A DNA stretch of 64,000 bases from Ralstonia wenshanensis (GTDB taxonomy: Bacteria > Pseudomonadota > Gammaproteobacteria > Burkholderiales > Burkholderiaceae): assembly GCF_021173085.1 (NCBI RefSeq), contig NZ_CP076412.1, forward strand, positions 124,001 through 188,000. The letters run 5' to 3'. Made by a program: the position numbers and the translations under genes. Below, piece by piece: positions 1 to 10,381 of this stretch. Within the stretch, counting starts at the first letter, position 1; each line of letters begins with the position of its first letter. The notes under the pieces are model-generated. The model saw only the letters and a list, made by a program, of their open reading frames with translations. It did no database searches and was not told the DNA's origin.

Positions 1-1
1 A

Positions 2-604
2 GCCGTCGGCGGTATTGGCACGTTGCCAAAAGGATTGCGGGTGGTGTGGGGCGGCCAGTTCGAGAACCAGCAACGCGCTGCGTCGCGCCTTGCGTTGGTT
101 GTCCCGTTGGCCCTTGGCGCAATCTTTCTCTTGCTGATGTTGACGTTCCGCTCGGTGCGGCAGGCAGTGCTGGTGGTTGCCAACATTCCGTTTGCGCTCG
201 TGGGCGGCATTGCGGCATTGCGGATCTCGGGCGAGTACCTGTCGGTGCCGGCCTCCGTTGGCTTTATCGCCTTGCTCGGTATCGCGGTGCTCAACGGTGT
301 GGTGCTGGTGTCGCACTTCAACACGCTACTGGAGTCTGGTTTGAGCATGACGGAAGCCGTGCGCGATGGCGTGCGCGACCGCCTGCGGCCCGTCCTGATG
401 ACGGCCTGCATTACCGCACTGGGGATGATTCCGCTACTGCTGGCCAGCGGGCCGGGGTCAGAGATTCAGCGGCCGCTGGCGATCGTGGTATCGGGCGGGC
501 TGATTTCTTCGACCGCGCTGACGCTGCTTCTGCTGCCCCTGCTGTTTGAACGTTTTGGGTTGCCTCGGCCGCGTGCGGCCGCCGGGCAAGGAGATTCGCA
601 ATGA
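2..604 (+). CDS. Heavy-metal RND efflux permease (CzcA/CusA type), C-terminal part
   Basis: The open frame runs in from the left edge, so only about the last 200 codons of a protein of roughly 1,000 residues are present. The visible part holds the last transmembrane helices of an RND pump: a hydrophobic stretch after [10 protein letters not shown], then [17 protein letters not shown], and a motif ending in [20 protein letters not shown]. All are typical of the proton-driven heavy-metal (HME) branch, which exports divalent or monovalent metal cations through a periplasmic adaptor and a TolC-type channel. The stop overlaps the start of the channel gene (ATGA), so the two are translationally coupled. 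The substrate metal cannot be read from this fragment. Confidence 0.9.
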   Translation, partial: AVGGIGTLPKGLRVVWGGQFENQQRAASRLALVVPLALGAIFLLLMLTFRSVRQAVLVVANIPFALVGGIAALRISGEYLSVPASVGFIALLGIAVLNGVVLVSHFNTLLESGLSMTEAVRDGVRDRLRPVLMTACITALGMIPLLLASGPGSEIQRPLAIVVSGGLISSTALTLLLLPLLFERFGLPRPRAAAGQGDSQ

Positions 605-1857
605 GGTTGGATCTGTTTCGCATTGTATTGGCGGGAGCGAGCACGATGCTGCTTTGCAGCCCCACCGCGCAAGCGCAAATCTCGCCGACCTATCTGCCGG
701 CTGAGAGCGCGGTGCGCGAGGCCGTCGCACAGTCGCCCGACGTGCTGACGGCAGAGGCCCGCCGCGACGCCGTACTGGCTCGGGCTGATGGCATTCGCGC
801 CGGCACGGCGGAAACCGTGGTCCGTGCAATTGGCCAAGGGCGCCAGGTGCGCGATCCCTCCGAGCGCCATGCCGAAGGGCAGATTGCGGTGGAGCGTCCA
901 TTGCGGCTTTGGGGCAAAGCGCAAGCCGATGGGCAGCTTGCCGATGCCGCCGCCGAGGCTGGGCAGTTGGCTGTCAAGGATGCGCGCCACGAAGCATCGC
1001 GCCAGATTCTGGCCCTCTGGTTTGGCGCCGTGCGTGCGGGGCAGGCACGCCAGGCAGCGCAGGAGAATGCCAAGGCGGCCGCCGACCTGGCCGCGCTCAC
1101 TGCCCGAAGGGTGCAACTGGGCGATGCCTCTCGCCTGGATGCCGAGCTGGCCGCCGCCGATCGGGCGCGCACGGAAGCTGCGCTGGCGACTGCCGTGGCG
1201 GCGGAACAGACGGCGCAGGCAGAGCTGCGGGCACGGTTTCCGGGGTTGGGCCATCCCTCGTTTAGCGCCGATACTGTGCTGCCCGCATTGCCGCAAGAGC
1301 CACCCGATCGATTGCGTACCCAGTACATTCAAGACAGCCACGAATACCGTCTCGCCATGGCAGAAGAGGTTCAGGCGCAGCAAATGGCCAAGCGCGCAGA
1401 TCTGGAGCGTCGGCCTGACCCCACCGTCGGGATGTTCGTGACGGTGGAACGCGGGGGTGCCGAACGCATCATGGGCGTGAGCGTTGCCATGCCGATCGGT
1501 TCGGTGCATCGTCGCTCTGCGGCGCTGGCGGCTGCTGCCGAAGCGGAAGCGGCTGCCCGGCGCAGATTGGGTTCCGAGCGTCGGCTGGGTGCCGAATTCG
1601 ACGTGCTCTATGGCAACTTGCAAGGCAAACGGGCGAGCGCGCAAGCCCAGATGGAAGCGGTTACGCTGCAAAAAAGCGCATCCGACAGGGCAACGCGTTC
1701 ATATCGCGCAGGTGAGTCGGGCTTGACTGAACTACTGGCAACGCGCCGTAGTCTAGCGGAGGCCCTGCTGGCCGAGCGGCTCGCCCGTGTCGACCTGCTC
1801 GAGGCAGACAGCCGCCTCAAGCTCGATCTGCACCGGATGTGGGACTTTGACGATTGA
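601..1857 (+). CDS. TolC-family outer membrane channel of the metal efflux system (CzcC/CusC-like)
   Basis: This 418-residue protein starts with a signal peptide (hydrophobic core after [10 protein letters not shown], likely cleavage after TAQA). It then has two long alanine- and glutamine-rich coiled-coil repeats, typical of outer membrane efflux proteins. It should form the trimeric exit duct for the RND pump just upstream, whose stop codon it overlaps by 4 bases. The length fits the CzcC group. The sequence is divergent and has no visible lipobox, so assignment rests on the repeat pattern, the signal peptide and the operon position. Confidence 0.85.
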   Translation: MRLDLFRIVLAGASTMLLCSPTAQAQISPTYLPAESAVREAVAQSPDVLTAEARRDAVLARADGIRAGTAETVVRAIGQGRQVRDPSERHAEGQIAVERPLRLWGKAQADGQLADAAAEAGQLAVKDARHEASRQILALWFGAVRAGQARQAAQENAKAAADLAALTARRVQLGDASRLDAELAAADRARTEAALATAVAAEQTAQAELRARFPGLGHPSFSADTVLPALPQEPPDRLRTQYIQDSHEYRLAMAEEVQAQQMAKRADLERRPDPTVGMFVTVERGGAERIMGVSVAMPIGSVHRRSAALAAAAEAEAAARRRLGSERRLGAEFDVLYGNLQGKRASAQAQMEAVTLQKSASDRATRSYRAGESGLTELLATRRSLAEALLAERLARVDLLEADSRLKLDLHRMWDFDD

Positions 1858-1902
1858 CCTGCTCCAGCCTTACCCCTCACTCAACACATTCTGGATAACG
1901 CT

Positions 1903-2427
1903 ATGCAATCCGAACCGAAATACTCCCTCACCATGCGCTCGCTCCATTGGCTCGTGGTTCTGGCGGTGTCGATCGCCGTCGTCGCCATCGAAATCATGGA
2001 TTTCTTCCCGAAGGGCAGCACCGAGCGTGCCGCTCTGTTCATGGTCCATCAGACAGCGGGGCTCTCCGTGCTCGCCCTGATGGTGTTGCGTCTGCTGGCC
2101 CGGGTGGGCACGCAGGCACCGCCTCCCGTCCCCGGCACACCGCTGGTGCAGCTTGTAGCGCGACTCACGCACGGCGCGCTCTATGTCCTGATGGTCGGCA
2201 TGCCCGTTTTGGGCTTGCTGGCACTGGCTTTGGCCGGCAAGCCGATTCAACCATTCGGACTGGATCTGACGCTGGCGTTGGCGCAGGACAAGTCGTTGGC
2301 CCACTTGGCCAAGGAAATTCATGAGTCGGGCGCGACGGTCGTCTATATCGTGGTCGGGCTGCATGCCGCCGCGGCGCTCTGGCACGAGTTCATCCTGAAG
2401 GATCGGCTGCTGCGCCGCATGATCTAG
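1903..2427 (+). CDS. Cytochrome b561 family inner membrane protein
   Basis: A 174-residue protein with four predicted membrane helices. Histidines sit where b-type haem ligands are expected: LHWLVV near residue 15, VHQTAG near 49, THGALY near 90, and GLHAAAALWHEF near 158. This pattern matches bacterial cytochrome b561, which moves electrons between quinol and periplasmic acceptors. It lies 45 bases after the efflux channel gene and 35 bases before the metal ATPase gene, so it is probably cotranscribed. A role in changing the redox state of the exported metal is possible but is only inferred from context. Confidence 0.85.
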   Translation: MQSEPKYSLTMRSLHWLVVLAVSIAVVAIEIMDFFPKGSTERAALFMVHQTAGLSVLALMVLRLLARVGTQAPPPVPGTPLVQLVARLTHGALYVLMVGMPVLGLLALALAGKPIQPFGLDLTLALAQDKSLAHLAKEIHESGATVVYIVVGLHAAAALWHEFILKDRLLRRMI

Positions 2428-2462
2428 AGCACATGGAAACTGCGCCGACAAGAGGCTAGACG

Positions 2463-4754
2463 ATGCACTCTCCGCGCTTGCTCGCCAACGTTGCATTGCT
2501 CGCCTTGTCGGTGCTGACCATGGCGGCGGGGTTATGGGCGCGGCACCTCGGTGCCGATGCGCTGGCGCGGCAACTCTGGCTGATTGGCATCGTCCCGAAC
2601 TGGCTGGCGCTGGTCGTCACGATTATTCGGTCACTGGTGCGACGGCAGGCCGGCGTGGATATTCTGGCGGTCTTGGCGATCACCTTTTCACTCTGGTCGG
2701 GCGAGGTGCTGGTCGCGGCGGTCATTGCGTTGATGCTCGCGACGGGCCGCACGTTGGAAGACTTTGCCCAGGCGCGTGCGCAACGCGAGATGACTGCGTT
2801 GCTGGGCCACGCACCCAAGCGGGCCAATCGCTTCGACGGCGGGCAGTGGCACCAGGTCGGTCTGGAACAGGTTCAAGCGGGTGACCGCCTGCTGGTGCGG
2901 CACGGCGAAGTCGTACCGGTGGATGGCACTTTGTCGGGGCCTGCCGATCTGGATGAATCCACATTGACAGGAGAATCGGTCACCCGCCATCGCCTGGCGG
3001 CGGATGCCATTTGCAGCGGCGTGCTGAATGTGGGCGCCGCGTTCGAAATGATCGCCAGTGCGTCTGCCGAAAGGAGCACGTTTGCGGGCGTTGTCCGGCT
3101 GGTCAGTGCGGCGCAGGCGGAACGCAGCCCTTCCGTGAGGCTGGCTGATCGGTACGCCTTTGCCTTTGGGGGCGTCGCCGTTTTCCTGGCGGGGGCCAGC
3201 TGGATCCTCACCGGTGATTCGGCGCGTTGTCTTGCCGTGCTCGTCGTGGCCACGCCGTGCCCGCTAATCCTGGCGGTGCCTGTCGCCATCGTGTCGGGCC
3301 TGTCGCGTTGCGCCAAGCGGGGCGTGCTGGTCAAGGGCGGTGGCGCGCTGGAGAGGCTGGCGTTGGCCGACACGCTGTTCTTCGACAAAACCGGCACGCT
3401 GACCAGCGGATATGCACGATTGGTCAACGTTGAGTGCGCACCGGAGTACGCTGCCGACGTTGTGCTGAGCCTGGCCGGTTCCCTCGCACAGGCATCGAAT
3501 CACGTCACGGCAGAAGCCGTTGCCAAGGCGGCGCGCGAACAGGGCGCAACGCTGCGACTGCCGAGTGCGGTGGTCGAGAGTCCAGGAGCCGGCGTGTGCG
3601 GCCGCGTTGAAGGCCATGTCGTGTCGATCGGCGCGTTGCCTTATGTCTTGGGTTCGGCTGATGTACCGGGCTGGGTGGAAGCGTTCGTCAAGCGCGTCAG
3701 CTATGCCGGTGCGTCGGCCGTCTTTGTTGGCGTGGACGGTCAACTGGTGGGTGCATTGCAGTTGATTGACCGGGTCCGTCTTGAGGCGCCTCGCGCGCTG
3801 CGGCTCCTGCGCCGGGAGGGCATCACACGACAGGCAATGTTGACCGGGGATCGGCCAGATGTTGCCGAATCCGTGGCGTCCATGCTGGGGGTGACGGAGG
3901 TCTATGCGGCCCTGTCGCCGGCGGCCAAGCTCGCGGTGATTCGGAATGCCCGAGCGGACAGCAAGGTGATCATGGTCGGCGATGGCGTGAACGACGCGCC
4001 CGCGCTCGCCGCTGCAGACATTGGCGTCGCAATGGGGGCGCGCGGCGCGGCAGCCTCGTCGGAAGCTGCAGACATTGTCTTGTTGGTGGACCGCCTGGAT
4101 CGGCTCGTTGACGCGGTCCGCATAGCGCACCGCACACGCCGCGTCGCGCTGCAGAGCGTGATGATCGGCATGTCGCTGTCGCTGGCCGCCATGGTTGTCG
4201 CAGCGCTGGGGCAACTGCCACCCTTGGCGGGCGCAATGCTGCAAGAGGTCATTGATGTCTTGGCGATCGCCAGTGCGTTGCGCGCCCTGCGACCGACACA
4301 AGACGAGACAACCCATTCACTCGTCTCTGCAGACGTCGCGCGCCTCAAAGCCGAACACGCGGAGTTGGAACCCATCCTGAGCCGGATCCGAGTGGTCGCC
4401 GACACGCTGCCCCAAATGGCCGGCAGCGCGGCAAAAGCCGCATTGCTATCGCTCAATCAGTCCTTGGCGGACGTTCTGGTGCCGCATGAGCGCCGAGACG
4501 ATACCCAGCTTTATCCGGACGTTGCCCGCCTGCTTGGTGGAGATGACCCGATGGCGGCGATGAGCGCCATGCATCGCGAGATATTCCGCGTGACGAACCT
4601 GTTGAGCCGGATCGTGGCGGATGTTTCTCCCGACGGCCCCGATGCTGCTGTAACGCAGGAGCTGCAACGCTTGCTGTATGGGCTCGATGCCATCCTGCGG
4701 CTGCATTGCGCACAAGAAGACGAACTGTTCCATGTACTCGGTGAGGAGGTTTGA
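2463..4754 (+). CDS. P1B-5-type metal-transporting ATPase with C-terminal hemerythrin-like domain
   Basis: This 763-residue protein has the P-type ATPase core: TGES at 169-172 (actuator), ATPCPL at 263-268 in the metal-binding helix, DKTGT at 308-312 (phosphorylated Asp308), and GDGVND at 506-511. The TPC motif in place of CPC, the lack of an N-terminal metal-binding domain, and a cytoplasmic tail are marks of subgroup P1B-5. Known members export nickel and iron. Residues about 615-763 look like a hemerythrin fold, with His632, His675-Glu676, His704 and a His748...Asp753 pair placed like di-iron ligands. The usual P1B HP motif is SNHV here. The gene sits in an operon with an RND pump and overlaps the next reading frame region. 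The metal substrate (Ni, Fe or Co) is inferred. Confidence 0.9.
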   Translation: MHSPRLLANVALLALSVLTMAAGLWARHLGADALARQLWLIGIVPNWLALVVTIIRSLVRRQAGVDILAVLAITFSLWSGEVLVAAVIALMLATGRTLEDFAQARAQREMTALLGHAPKRANRFDGGQWHQVGLEQVQAGDRLLVRHGEVVPVDGTLSGPADLDESTLTGESVTRHRLAADAICSGVLNVGAAFEMIASASAERSTFAGVVRLVSAAQAERSPSVRLADRYAFAFGGVAVFLAGASWILTGDSARCLAVLVVATPCPLILAVPVAIVSGLSRCAKRGVLVKGGGALERLALADTLFFDKTGTLTSGYARLVNVECAPEYAADVVLSLAGSLAQASNHVTAEAVAKAAREQGATLRLPSAVVESPGAGVCGRVEGHVVSIGALPYVLGSADVPGWVEAFVKRVSYAGASAVFVGVDGQLVGALQLIDRVRLEAPRALRLLRREGITRQAMLTGDRPDVAESVASMLGVTEVYAALSPAAKLAVIRNARADSKVIMVGDGVNDAPALAAADIGVAMGARGAAASSEAADIVLLVDRLDRLVDAVRIAHRTRRVALQSVMIGMSLSLAAMVVAALGQLPPLAGAMLQEVIDVLAIASALRALRPTQDETTHSLVSADVARLKAEHAELEPILSRIRVVADTLPQMAGSAAKAALLSLNQSLADVLVPHERRDDTQLYPDVARLLGGDDPMAAMSAMHREIFRVTNLLSRIVADVSPDGPDAAVTQELQRLLYGLDAILRLHCAQEDELFHVLGEEV

Positions 4755-4759
4755 TCGCC

Positions 4760-5404
4760 ATGACAAACCTGCTCGCATTGTTCGTGACCATCCTGTTGCT
4801 GAATGTGATGCCGGCGTTCGCACCGCCGACGTGGATGGTGATGTCATGGATCGGCTTTTCGCGGCCCGATGCCAACCCGGTGCTTCTGGCGGGCATTGCC
4901 GCTTGCGCAGCAACACTCGGCCGCCTGGTTCTAGCGCGGCTATCCTGCACGCTCGTACGCAATCGCTGGATGCGCGAGGCCGATCGCCAGAACGTCGATG
5001 TGGTGCGCTCCTGGCTTGAAGAGCGCAAAGGTATGACGGTTGGACTGATGCTCGCGTACGCGTTCAGCCCGTTCCCGTCAAACTACATCTTCATAGCCTA
5101 CGGCTTGACTGGGATGCGGCTTTGGTTGATCGGACTTCCGTTCTTTGCGGGCCGCTGGATAAGCTACCTGACCTGGACGCGTATTGCCCAGATTGGTGCC
5201 CGTTATCTGGATGTGGAGACGGAGATCGACGGCGCGTATATGGGCGTGTACTTCGTCGTGTCGCAGGTCGTGTTTCTGGCACTCGTTTATGGGTTTGCCA
5301 AATTGGACTGGCAGTACCTTCTGCAAACGAAGCGTCTGCGCTGGCGGCGACCGGAACCGATCGCATCGTCGGCCAAAGACACACGGACAAGGGTAGGGCG
5401 ATGA
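4760..5404 (+). CDS. Multi-pass inner membrane protein of unknown function in the metal operon
   Basis: A 214-residue protein with about four hydrophobic segments, one around YAFSPFPSNYIFIAYGLTGM. I do not recognise the family with certainty; this segment is loosely like small SNARE-associated/DedA-type proteins. ATG at 4760 is chosen because an AGGAGG ribosome site lies 10 bases upstream. An earlier TTG at 4751 would be too close to it. The gene follows the P1B-5 ATPase gene after only 5 bases, which suggests a linked role in metal handling, but nothing in the protein shows which. Confidence 0.7.
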   Translation: MTNLLALFVTILLLNVMPAFAPPTWMVMSWIGFSRPDANPVLLAGIAACAATLGRLVLARLSCTLVRNRWMREADRQNVDVVRSWLEERKGMTVGLMLAYAFSPFPSNYIFIAYGLTGMRLWLIGLPFFAGRWISYLTWTRIAQIGARYLDVETEIDGAYMGVYFVVSQVVFLALVYGFAKLDWQYLLQTKRLRWRRPEPIASSAKDTRTRVGR

Positions 5405-5614
5405 GCAGGTCAAACTGCTTTGAGTGCCCCAGCGGCGCTGGCTTCTGCACTGATTGAGGTAGGTCAACGCGTCGCGGGCAAATGCAAGTAGCCTGAAGGA
5501 ATCAGTGCGCTGGTCCTCTCTTCTTCGCCCGGCACAGCTCGTCCAGATATGAGGGGCAGCGCCTTAATAGGGCTGGCATGTAGGACAGCTCCATCTGCTC
5601 TGCAGGAGATCGAT

Positions 5615-5905
5615 ATGTCGGCCTGGGCAATTGAACAGTACCGGGGCTGCTCTATTCACATCTTGGCGGTCGTTGGACGGTGCGATGGATTCAAGTACGC
5701 CTACACCGGCTTTGTCTGCTCACCCAAATCCGCCGCGCTGGAGTATCCAAAACTCGAGCGCTTCCACCACGTCTGTGCAGACTTTGATTCTGTGGATGGC
5801 GCGATTGAAGCCGGCATGCAGGTGGGGCGAGCAATTGCAGAACGCTGGACGTCGCCGTCAGGGCAGCGCCGAACATCTGAGCGGCGCACTCGCCCGCCTC
5901 CCTAG
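5615..5905 (+). CDS. Small hypothetical protein (96 aa)
   Basis: I do not recognise this gene. ATG at 5615 follows a GCAGGAGAT ribosome site with good spacing. The first 75 residues look like a compact soluble domain ([18 protein letters not shown], then a Phe/Tyr-rich segment), and the tail is Arg/Ser/Pro-rich and probably disordered. It lies 210 bases after the metal operon and 14 bases before the ABC transporter ATPase gene, so it may lead that operon. The coding call rests on the ribosome site and a codon pattern like its neighbours. Confidence 0.55.
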   Translation: MSAWAIEQYRGCSIHILAVVGRCDGFKYAYTGFVCSPKSAALEYPKLERFHHVCADFDSVDGAIEAGMQVGRAIAERWTSPSGQRRTSERRTRPPP

Positions 5906-5919
5906 CCGACCGGTGTGTT

Positions 5920-6624
5920 GTGGAAACGGTGTTCAACATTCAGGCCGTCAGCAAGGTCTATCCCATGGGAAGCGTGAGCGTGCGCGCCCTGGAACACGTC
6001 GACCTGCAACTCGGGGCGGGTGAGATCGTTGTGCTGCTCGGAGCCTCGGGCAGCGGCAAATCCACGCTACTCAACCTGATGGGCGGGCTGGATACGCCAA
6101 CGACCGGTTCCATCGTGTATCGAGACCACGATCTTTCCCACGCCGGAGACAGAGGCCTGACGCGATTCCGACGGGAGCATGTCGGATTCGTTTTTCAGTT
6201 CTACAACCTGATTCCAAGTCTCACCGCTCGCGAGAACGTCGCCCTGGTAACGGACATCGCGGAGCATCCGCTAGACCCCACCGAGGCCCTGAACCGGGTG
6301 GGGATCGGTGCGTTGGCGGACAACTTTCCCTCGCAGATGTCGGGGGGAGAGCAGCAACGCGTTGCCATCGCCCGCGCGGTCGCGAAGCGGCCAGATGTGC
6401 TCCTGTGCGATGAGCCGACAGGCGCATTGGATTTTCGGACGGGTCAGTTGGTGTTAGAGGTGCTCGAGCAGGTGAACCGCGAGTTCGGCACCCTCATTGT
6501 CATCGTCACGCACAACGCCGTCATCGCCGACATGGCGGATCGTGTCGTCCGGATGAGCAGCGGAACCATTGTCGAGCAACGCCGCAACGCCCAGCGTGCC
6601 CGAGTGGGAGATCTGTCATGGTGA
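5920..6624 (+). CDS. ABC transporter ATP-binding protein (MacB/LolD type)
   Basis: A 234-residue nucleotide-binding protein with Walker [10 protein letters not shown] near residue 43, the signature [14 protein letters not shown] near 145, and Walker [13 protein letters not shown] near 167. The PTGALD ending is typical of the MacB/LolD/FtsE branch, which powers mechanotransmission permeases rather than classical importers. The start is GTG at 5920. Its end overlaps the permease start by 7 bases, so the subunits are coupled. With the permease and HlyD-like adaptor that follow, it forms a tripartite export or lipoprotein-handling system of unknown substrate. Confidence 0.93.
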   Translation: METVFNIQAVSKVYPMGSVSVRALEHVDLQLGAGEIVVLLGASGSGKSTLLNLMGGLDTPTTGSIVYRDHDLSHAGDRGLTRFRREHVGFVFQFYNLIPSLTARENVALVTDIAEHPLDPTEALNRVGIGALADNFPSQMSGGEQQRVAIARAVAKRPDVLLCDEPTGALDFRTGQLVLEVLEQVNREFGTLIVIVTHNAVIADMADRVVRMSSGTIVEQRRNAQRARVGDLSW

Positions 6625-8987
6625 CCATGCTCGTCCGGTTGCTCTGGCGAGACCTCTGGCAAATGCGGGCGCAGGTCTTGGCGGCAGTCCTCGTTGTCGG
6701 ATGTGGTGTTGCCACGTTTGTTGCGATGCGCAGCACCTATCTGGCTTTGTTGAACGCCCAGCAGGACTACTACGCGTCATATCGCTTTGCCGATCTCTTC
6801 GTGCACCTGAAGCGCGCACCACTTGAGACGGCTTCGCGCATTGCTGCATTGCCCGGCGTGGCACATGTGGACGCGCGGGTGGTGTCAGATGTCACGGTCG
6901 ATATTCCCGGCCGTTCCGAGCCGGCCACAGCGCGCCTTGTTTCGATCCCGGAACTCGGGTGGCCCGCGCTGAACCTGCTGCATCTTCAAAGCGGCCGATA
7001 CATTTCGCCGGGCCGAGAGGACGAAGTGCTGGTCAGCGCGGCTTTCGCAGATGCCAACAGCCTGAGGGCAGGCCAATACTTCAGCGCCATACTGAATGGC
7101 CGCTGGAAGCGACTGCACATTGTTGGTCTTGCAATCTCGCCGGAGTATGTCTACGAGGCCGGCGCGGGCTCCATCTTCCCGGACAACCGTCACTACGGCG
7201 TGGTGTGGATGGGAACGAATGCGGTCTCGGCAGCGTTCCGCATGGATGGCGCCTTCAATGATCTCGTGTTGTCTCTCGATGGCAGCGTGCCGGCGCCGCA
7301 CGTCATCGCGCAGATCGATAGAACGTTGCTGCCGTATGGCGGACTTGGAACCATCAGCCGGGAAAACCAGATATCGAATCGGTTCATTACTGACGAGATC
7401 GCGCAGAACCGCGTAACTGCCACCTATGTGCCCGCCATCTTTTTTCTCGTCGCAATGTTTCTTTTGCAGAACGTCCTGACCCGGCTGATCGATACACAAC
7501 GCTCACAGATTGGCTTGATGAAGGCGTTTGGATACAGTGACCTTTCAGTCGGTTTGCATTACCTGCAACTCGGGTGCGTCGTTGCTGCCGCAGGGACCCT
7601 TGTCGGTATTGGAGGTGGGTTGGCATTGGGGACGTATCTGACAGACCTCTACGCCAGGTACTACAGGCTTGCCCACCTCGAATTTCGCGCCGATCTTTCG
7701 ACGATAACCTGGGCGTTCTTCATCAGCTTCGGAACGGCAATCGGAGGTGCCATCGCGAGCACTGCGAAGGCCATGAGGTTGATGCCTGTCGAGGCCCTTC
7801 GCGCAGTCGTTCCGCCCGCGTTTTCAGTGGGCTGGGTGGAGCGGGCGGGCATCTATCGGCAACTGAGCGTGGTGTGGCGAATGATTGCGCGCAATATCGC
7901 GCGCCAGCCCGTCAAGTCGCTCCTGGGTTCCTTGGCCATTGCATGCGCGAGTGCGATTCTCGTCGTTGGCGGGTTTTTCTTCGACTCCATCGATTTCCTT
8001 TTCGATACTCAGTTTCAGCAAATCGAGCGACAGGATGTGACGGTGGCCTTTTCTCAGCCGTTATCTCACCGCGCCGTCTACGCGATCGGGCGTCTGCCTG
8101 GTGTGCTGAAGGTCGAAGGGTTTCGCGATGTGCCGGTCAAGCTATCCGCTGGGTATCGGTCTCGGCGGGTATCGCTGAGCGGGATCGCTCCGAAGGCAGC
8201 TCTGCACAGGCTGGTTGATGAAGGGGGCAGACCGCTGCACATGCCCCCGGATGGCTTGGTGGTTTCGGCCAGACTTGCCGCCGTGCTGGGCATAAAACCC
8301 GGTGATCCGGTCACCGTTGAAGTGCTTGAAGGAGAGCGCCAAACCAGACAAGTCACGTTGACGCAGCTGTCGGGCGATTTGGTGGGCGTCGCGGCCTACA
8401 TGGACCAGACGGCACTGGCGAAACTCCTGGGGGAGAGCGGAAACTGGTCAGGGGCGAGGCTGTCTGTCGATCAGCACGCGTCTGCACATCTGTATGCGAC
8501 GCTCAAGCGGCTGCCGTCGGTCAATGCAGTGGCGGTTCGCCAGGCCGTCATCGCCAGCTTTCGTAAGATCATGGACGAAAGCGTTCGTCTATCCACGTCC
8601 ATCAACTTCGCCTTTGCCTGTGTGATTGCGTTTGGTGTCGCGTTCAATGGCATGCGCATCGCTTACTCGGAACGTGTTCAGCAGTTGGCCTCCCTTCGCG
8701 TGCTCGGGTTCACGCAGACCGAAGTCGCTTGGATTCTCCTTGGCGAGCAGTTTGTGCTCACCGCCATAGCGCTGCCAGCCGGGCTCCTTCTTGGCTACGG
8801 CATATGCGGGCTGCTCTCGACTCGGCTGGCAACTGACTTGTACCGGCTTCCGCTTGTGGTTCATGCGGCGACCTTCGCTTACGCATTCCTTGTAGCCGGT
8901 GGGGCGGTGGTGTGTTCAGGCCTGTTGGTGGCGGCCAAGATCAGACGGCTGGATATCGTCGCCGTCCTCAAGGCAAGAGAATCATGA
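6618..8987 (+). CDS. ABC transporter permease with two FtsX-type domains
   Basis: This 789-residue permease has an N-terminal membrane helix, a large periplasmic MacB-like domain, a three-helix FtsX block (around the segment ending in [15 protein letters not shown]), a second periplasmic domain and a second C-terminal FtsX block. This duplicated layout is seen in LolE-like and YknZ-like fused permeases. The ATG at 6618 overlaps the ATPase gene, and the stop overlaps the adaptor gene (ATGA). The substrate is unknown. The order ATPase, permease, adaptor suggests export toward the outer membrane. Confidence 0.9.
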   Translation: MVTMLVRLLWRDLWQMRAQVLAAVLVVGCGVATFVAMRSTYLALLNAQQDYYASYRFADLFVHLKRAPLETASRIAALPGVAHVDARVVSDVTVDIPGRSEPATARLVSIPELGWPALNLLHLQSGRYISPGREDEVLVSAAFADANSLRAGQYFSAILNGRWKRLHIVGLAISPEYVYEAGAGSIFPDNRHYGVVWMGTNAVSAAFRMDGAFNDLVLSLDGSVPAPHVIAQIDRTLLPYGGLGTISRENQISNRFITDEIAQNRVTATYVPAIFFLVAMFLLQNVLTRLIDTQRSQIGLMKAFGYSDLSVGLHYLQLGCVVAAAGTLVGIGGGLALGTYLTDLYARYYRLAHLEFRADLSTITWAFFISFGTAIGGAIASTAKAMRLMPVEALRAVVPPAFSVGWVERAGIYRQLSVVWRMIARNIARQPVKSLLGSLAIACASAILVVGGFFFDSIDFLFDTQFQQIERQDVTVAFSQPLSHRAVYAIGRLPGVLKVEGFRDVPVKLSAGYRSRRVSLSGIAPKAALHRLVDEGGRPLHMPPDGLVVSARLAAVLGIKPGDPVTVEVLEGERQTRQVTLTQLSGDLVGVAAYMDQTALAKLLGESGNWSGARLSVDQHASAHLYATLKRLPSVNAVAVRQAVIASFRKIMDESVRLSTSINFAFACVIAFGVAFNGMRIAYSERVQQLASLRVLGFTQTEVAWILLGEQFVLTAIALPAGLLLGYGICGLLSTRLATDLYRLPLVVHAATFAYAFLVAGGAVVCSGLLVAAKIRRLDIVAVLKARES

Positions 8988-10153
8988 AGCGCGGCGCTGT
9001 GCGAAAGTCCCTGGCGCTTGCGGGTGCCGCGCTTGCGCTGGCAGTAGCGCTCACGTACGCGCTCTGGCCGGCGCCTGCGGCAGTGGACACGGGGCGCGTC
9101 ACACGTGGGCCGCTGCAAGTCACCATTGACGAAGACGGGGAGATCCGCGCGCATGATCGTTACGTCATCACGGCGCCGATCACAGGCCGGCTGCTTCGGG
9201 TTGAGCTACATGAGGGCGATCAGATCAAAGATGGGCAGGTGATCGCCGCCCTGGTACCGGTGCCGATGACGCCCGGGGAGCGGGCTTCGCAACGCGCACG
9301 GGTTGATGCGGCAGAGGCAATTTCCCGAGAGGCTCAGGCGCGCGCCGCTCATGCCAGGGCGGACTACGAACAAGCCCGCCGGGACCTGGCCCGGGGCGAA
9401 ACGCTTCTGAGCAGCGGCGCCATGTCGAGGCAGGAAGTGGAGCAGATGCGGACCATGTCCGCCTCGAGCGCCAGCGATCTGTCGGCCGCACGCGCAAGGG
9501 AGACGTCGGCCGCGGCCGATGTGCGCGTCGCGATGGCGAATCTGAAGGCGTTGGAAGTAGGGCAACCTGTTGAGGTGCGTGCACCGGCCAACTCGGTGCT
9601 GCTACGAATCGAGCAGCAAAGCGAACGCGTCGTGCTTGCAGGTACGGCCCTCATGGTCTTAGCTGACCCTTCGCGCTATGAACTGGTCGTCGACGTGCTG
9701 TCGTCCGATGCTGTCAAGATCAGTCCAGGCATGCGTGTATCGGTAGTGGAGTGGGGCGGTCCGCTGGCGGTCAACGCGGTAGTCAGGACAGTCGGTCCGG
9801 GGGCGTTTACCAAGGTATCGGCGCTGGGGGTCGAAGAGCAGCGCGTCCACATTGTCGCGGACCTTGTGGACCCACCAGGAAGATTGAACGATGGGTACCG
9901 CGTACAGGGCCGCATTGTCATCTCGGACCAGCCTGATGTACTCAAGCTACCGATCGGCGCGTTATTCCGCTGTGCCGACCACTGGTGCACGTTCATCGTC
10001 AACAATGGAAAGGCTGTCCAGCGAACCATTCAGATCGGACAGCGCAACGCGGAAGAAGCCCAGATACTCGACGGGCTTCAAGACCACGACACTGTGGTCA
10101 TGTATCCACCAACCACGCTCAGCGACGGCATGAGCGTGCGCGCCCTGAAATAG
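8984..10153 (+). CDS. HlyD/MacA-like periplasmic adaptor of the ABC export system
   Basis: A 389-residue membrane fusion protein. It has an N-terminal anchor helix (LALAGAALALAVALTYALW), a beta-barrel start (VTRGPLQVTIDEDGEIR), a lipoyl half-motif (ITGRLLRVELHEGDQIKDGQ), a long alpha-helical hairpin rich in Ala, Arg and Glu, the second lipoyl half, and a C-terminal beta-barrel. ATG at 8984 overlaps the permease stop; a longer frame upstream lies wholly inside the permease gene and is rejected. No outer membrane channel gene follows, so it probably borrows a TolC from elsewhere. The Cys pair around FRCADHWC near residue 330 is unusual for this family. Confidence 0.88.
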   Translation: MKRGAVRKSLALAGAALALAVALTYALWPAPAAVDTGRVTRGPLQVTIDEDGEIRAHDRYVITAPITGRLLRVELHEGDQIKDGQVIAALVPVPMTPGERASQRARVDAAEAISREAQARAAHARADYEQARRDLARGETLLSSGAMSRQEVEQMRTMSASSASDLSAARARETSAAADVRVAMANLKALEVGQPVEVRAPANSVLLRIEQQSERVVLAGTALMVLADPSRYELVVDVLSSDAVKISPGMRVSVVEWGGPLAVNAVVRTVGPGAFTKVSALGVEEQRVHIVADLVDPPGRLNDGYRVQGRIVISDQPDVLKLPIGALFRCADHWCTFIVNNGKAVQRTIQIGQRNAEEAQILDGLQDHDTVVMYPPTTLSDGMSVRALK

Positions 10154-10282
10154 GCTATCTGAACACCCGCTGTGTCCCGGGGCAGATGCCACGCGCGGTC
10201 GCTTCAATGTCGTAAGAGCAGGCTGGCGAGGCCGGCGTGTATCTACTTAGATCCGGGCGATTCAATTCTGCTCGCGCGATAA

Positions 10283-10381
10283 CACTCAGTGACGAGTCGA
10301 TCGTCATAACCCACACCCGTAAGGCGCCCCGGAACCGTTCGATCACCGCGGGAGCCAGCCCAAGGGATTTAAGTGAAGAGA
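10283..10381 (-). pseudogene. 3' remnant of the SAM-methyltransferase gene (repeat copy A)
   Basis: These 99 bases match 60456-60554 at 96 positions. There they encode the last 30 or so residues of an intact methyltransferase (LGLAPAVIERFRGALRVWVM). Here the stop codon TGA has mutated to TCA, and the upstream 90 percent of the gene is missing. The remnant abuts and overlaps the end of the EthD gene on the same strand, so it marks an old recombination or deletion point. From 10154 to 10282 I see nothing else recognisable. Confidence 0.85.

Noticed and set aside
466-1671. Long minus-strand frame opposite the efflux channel gene
   Set aside because: It is antisense to a clear TolC-family gene, has Arg/His-rich composition typical of shadow frames in GC-rich DNA, and lacks a ribosome site.
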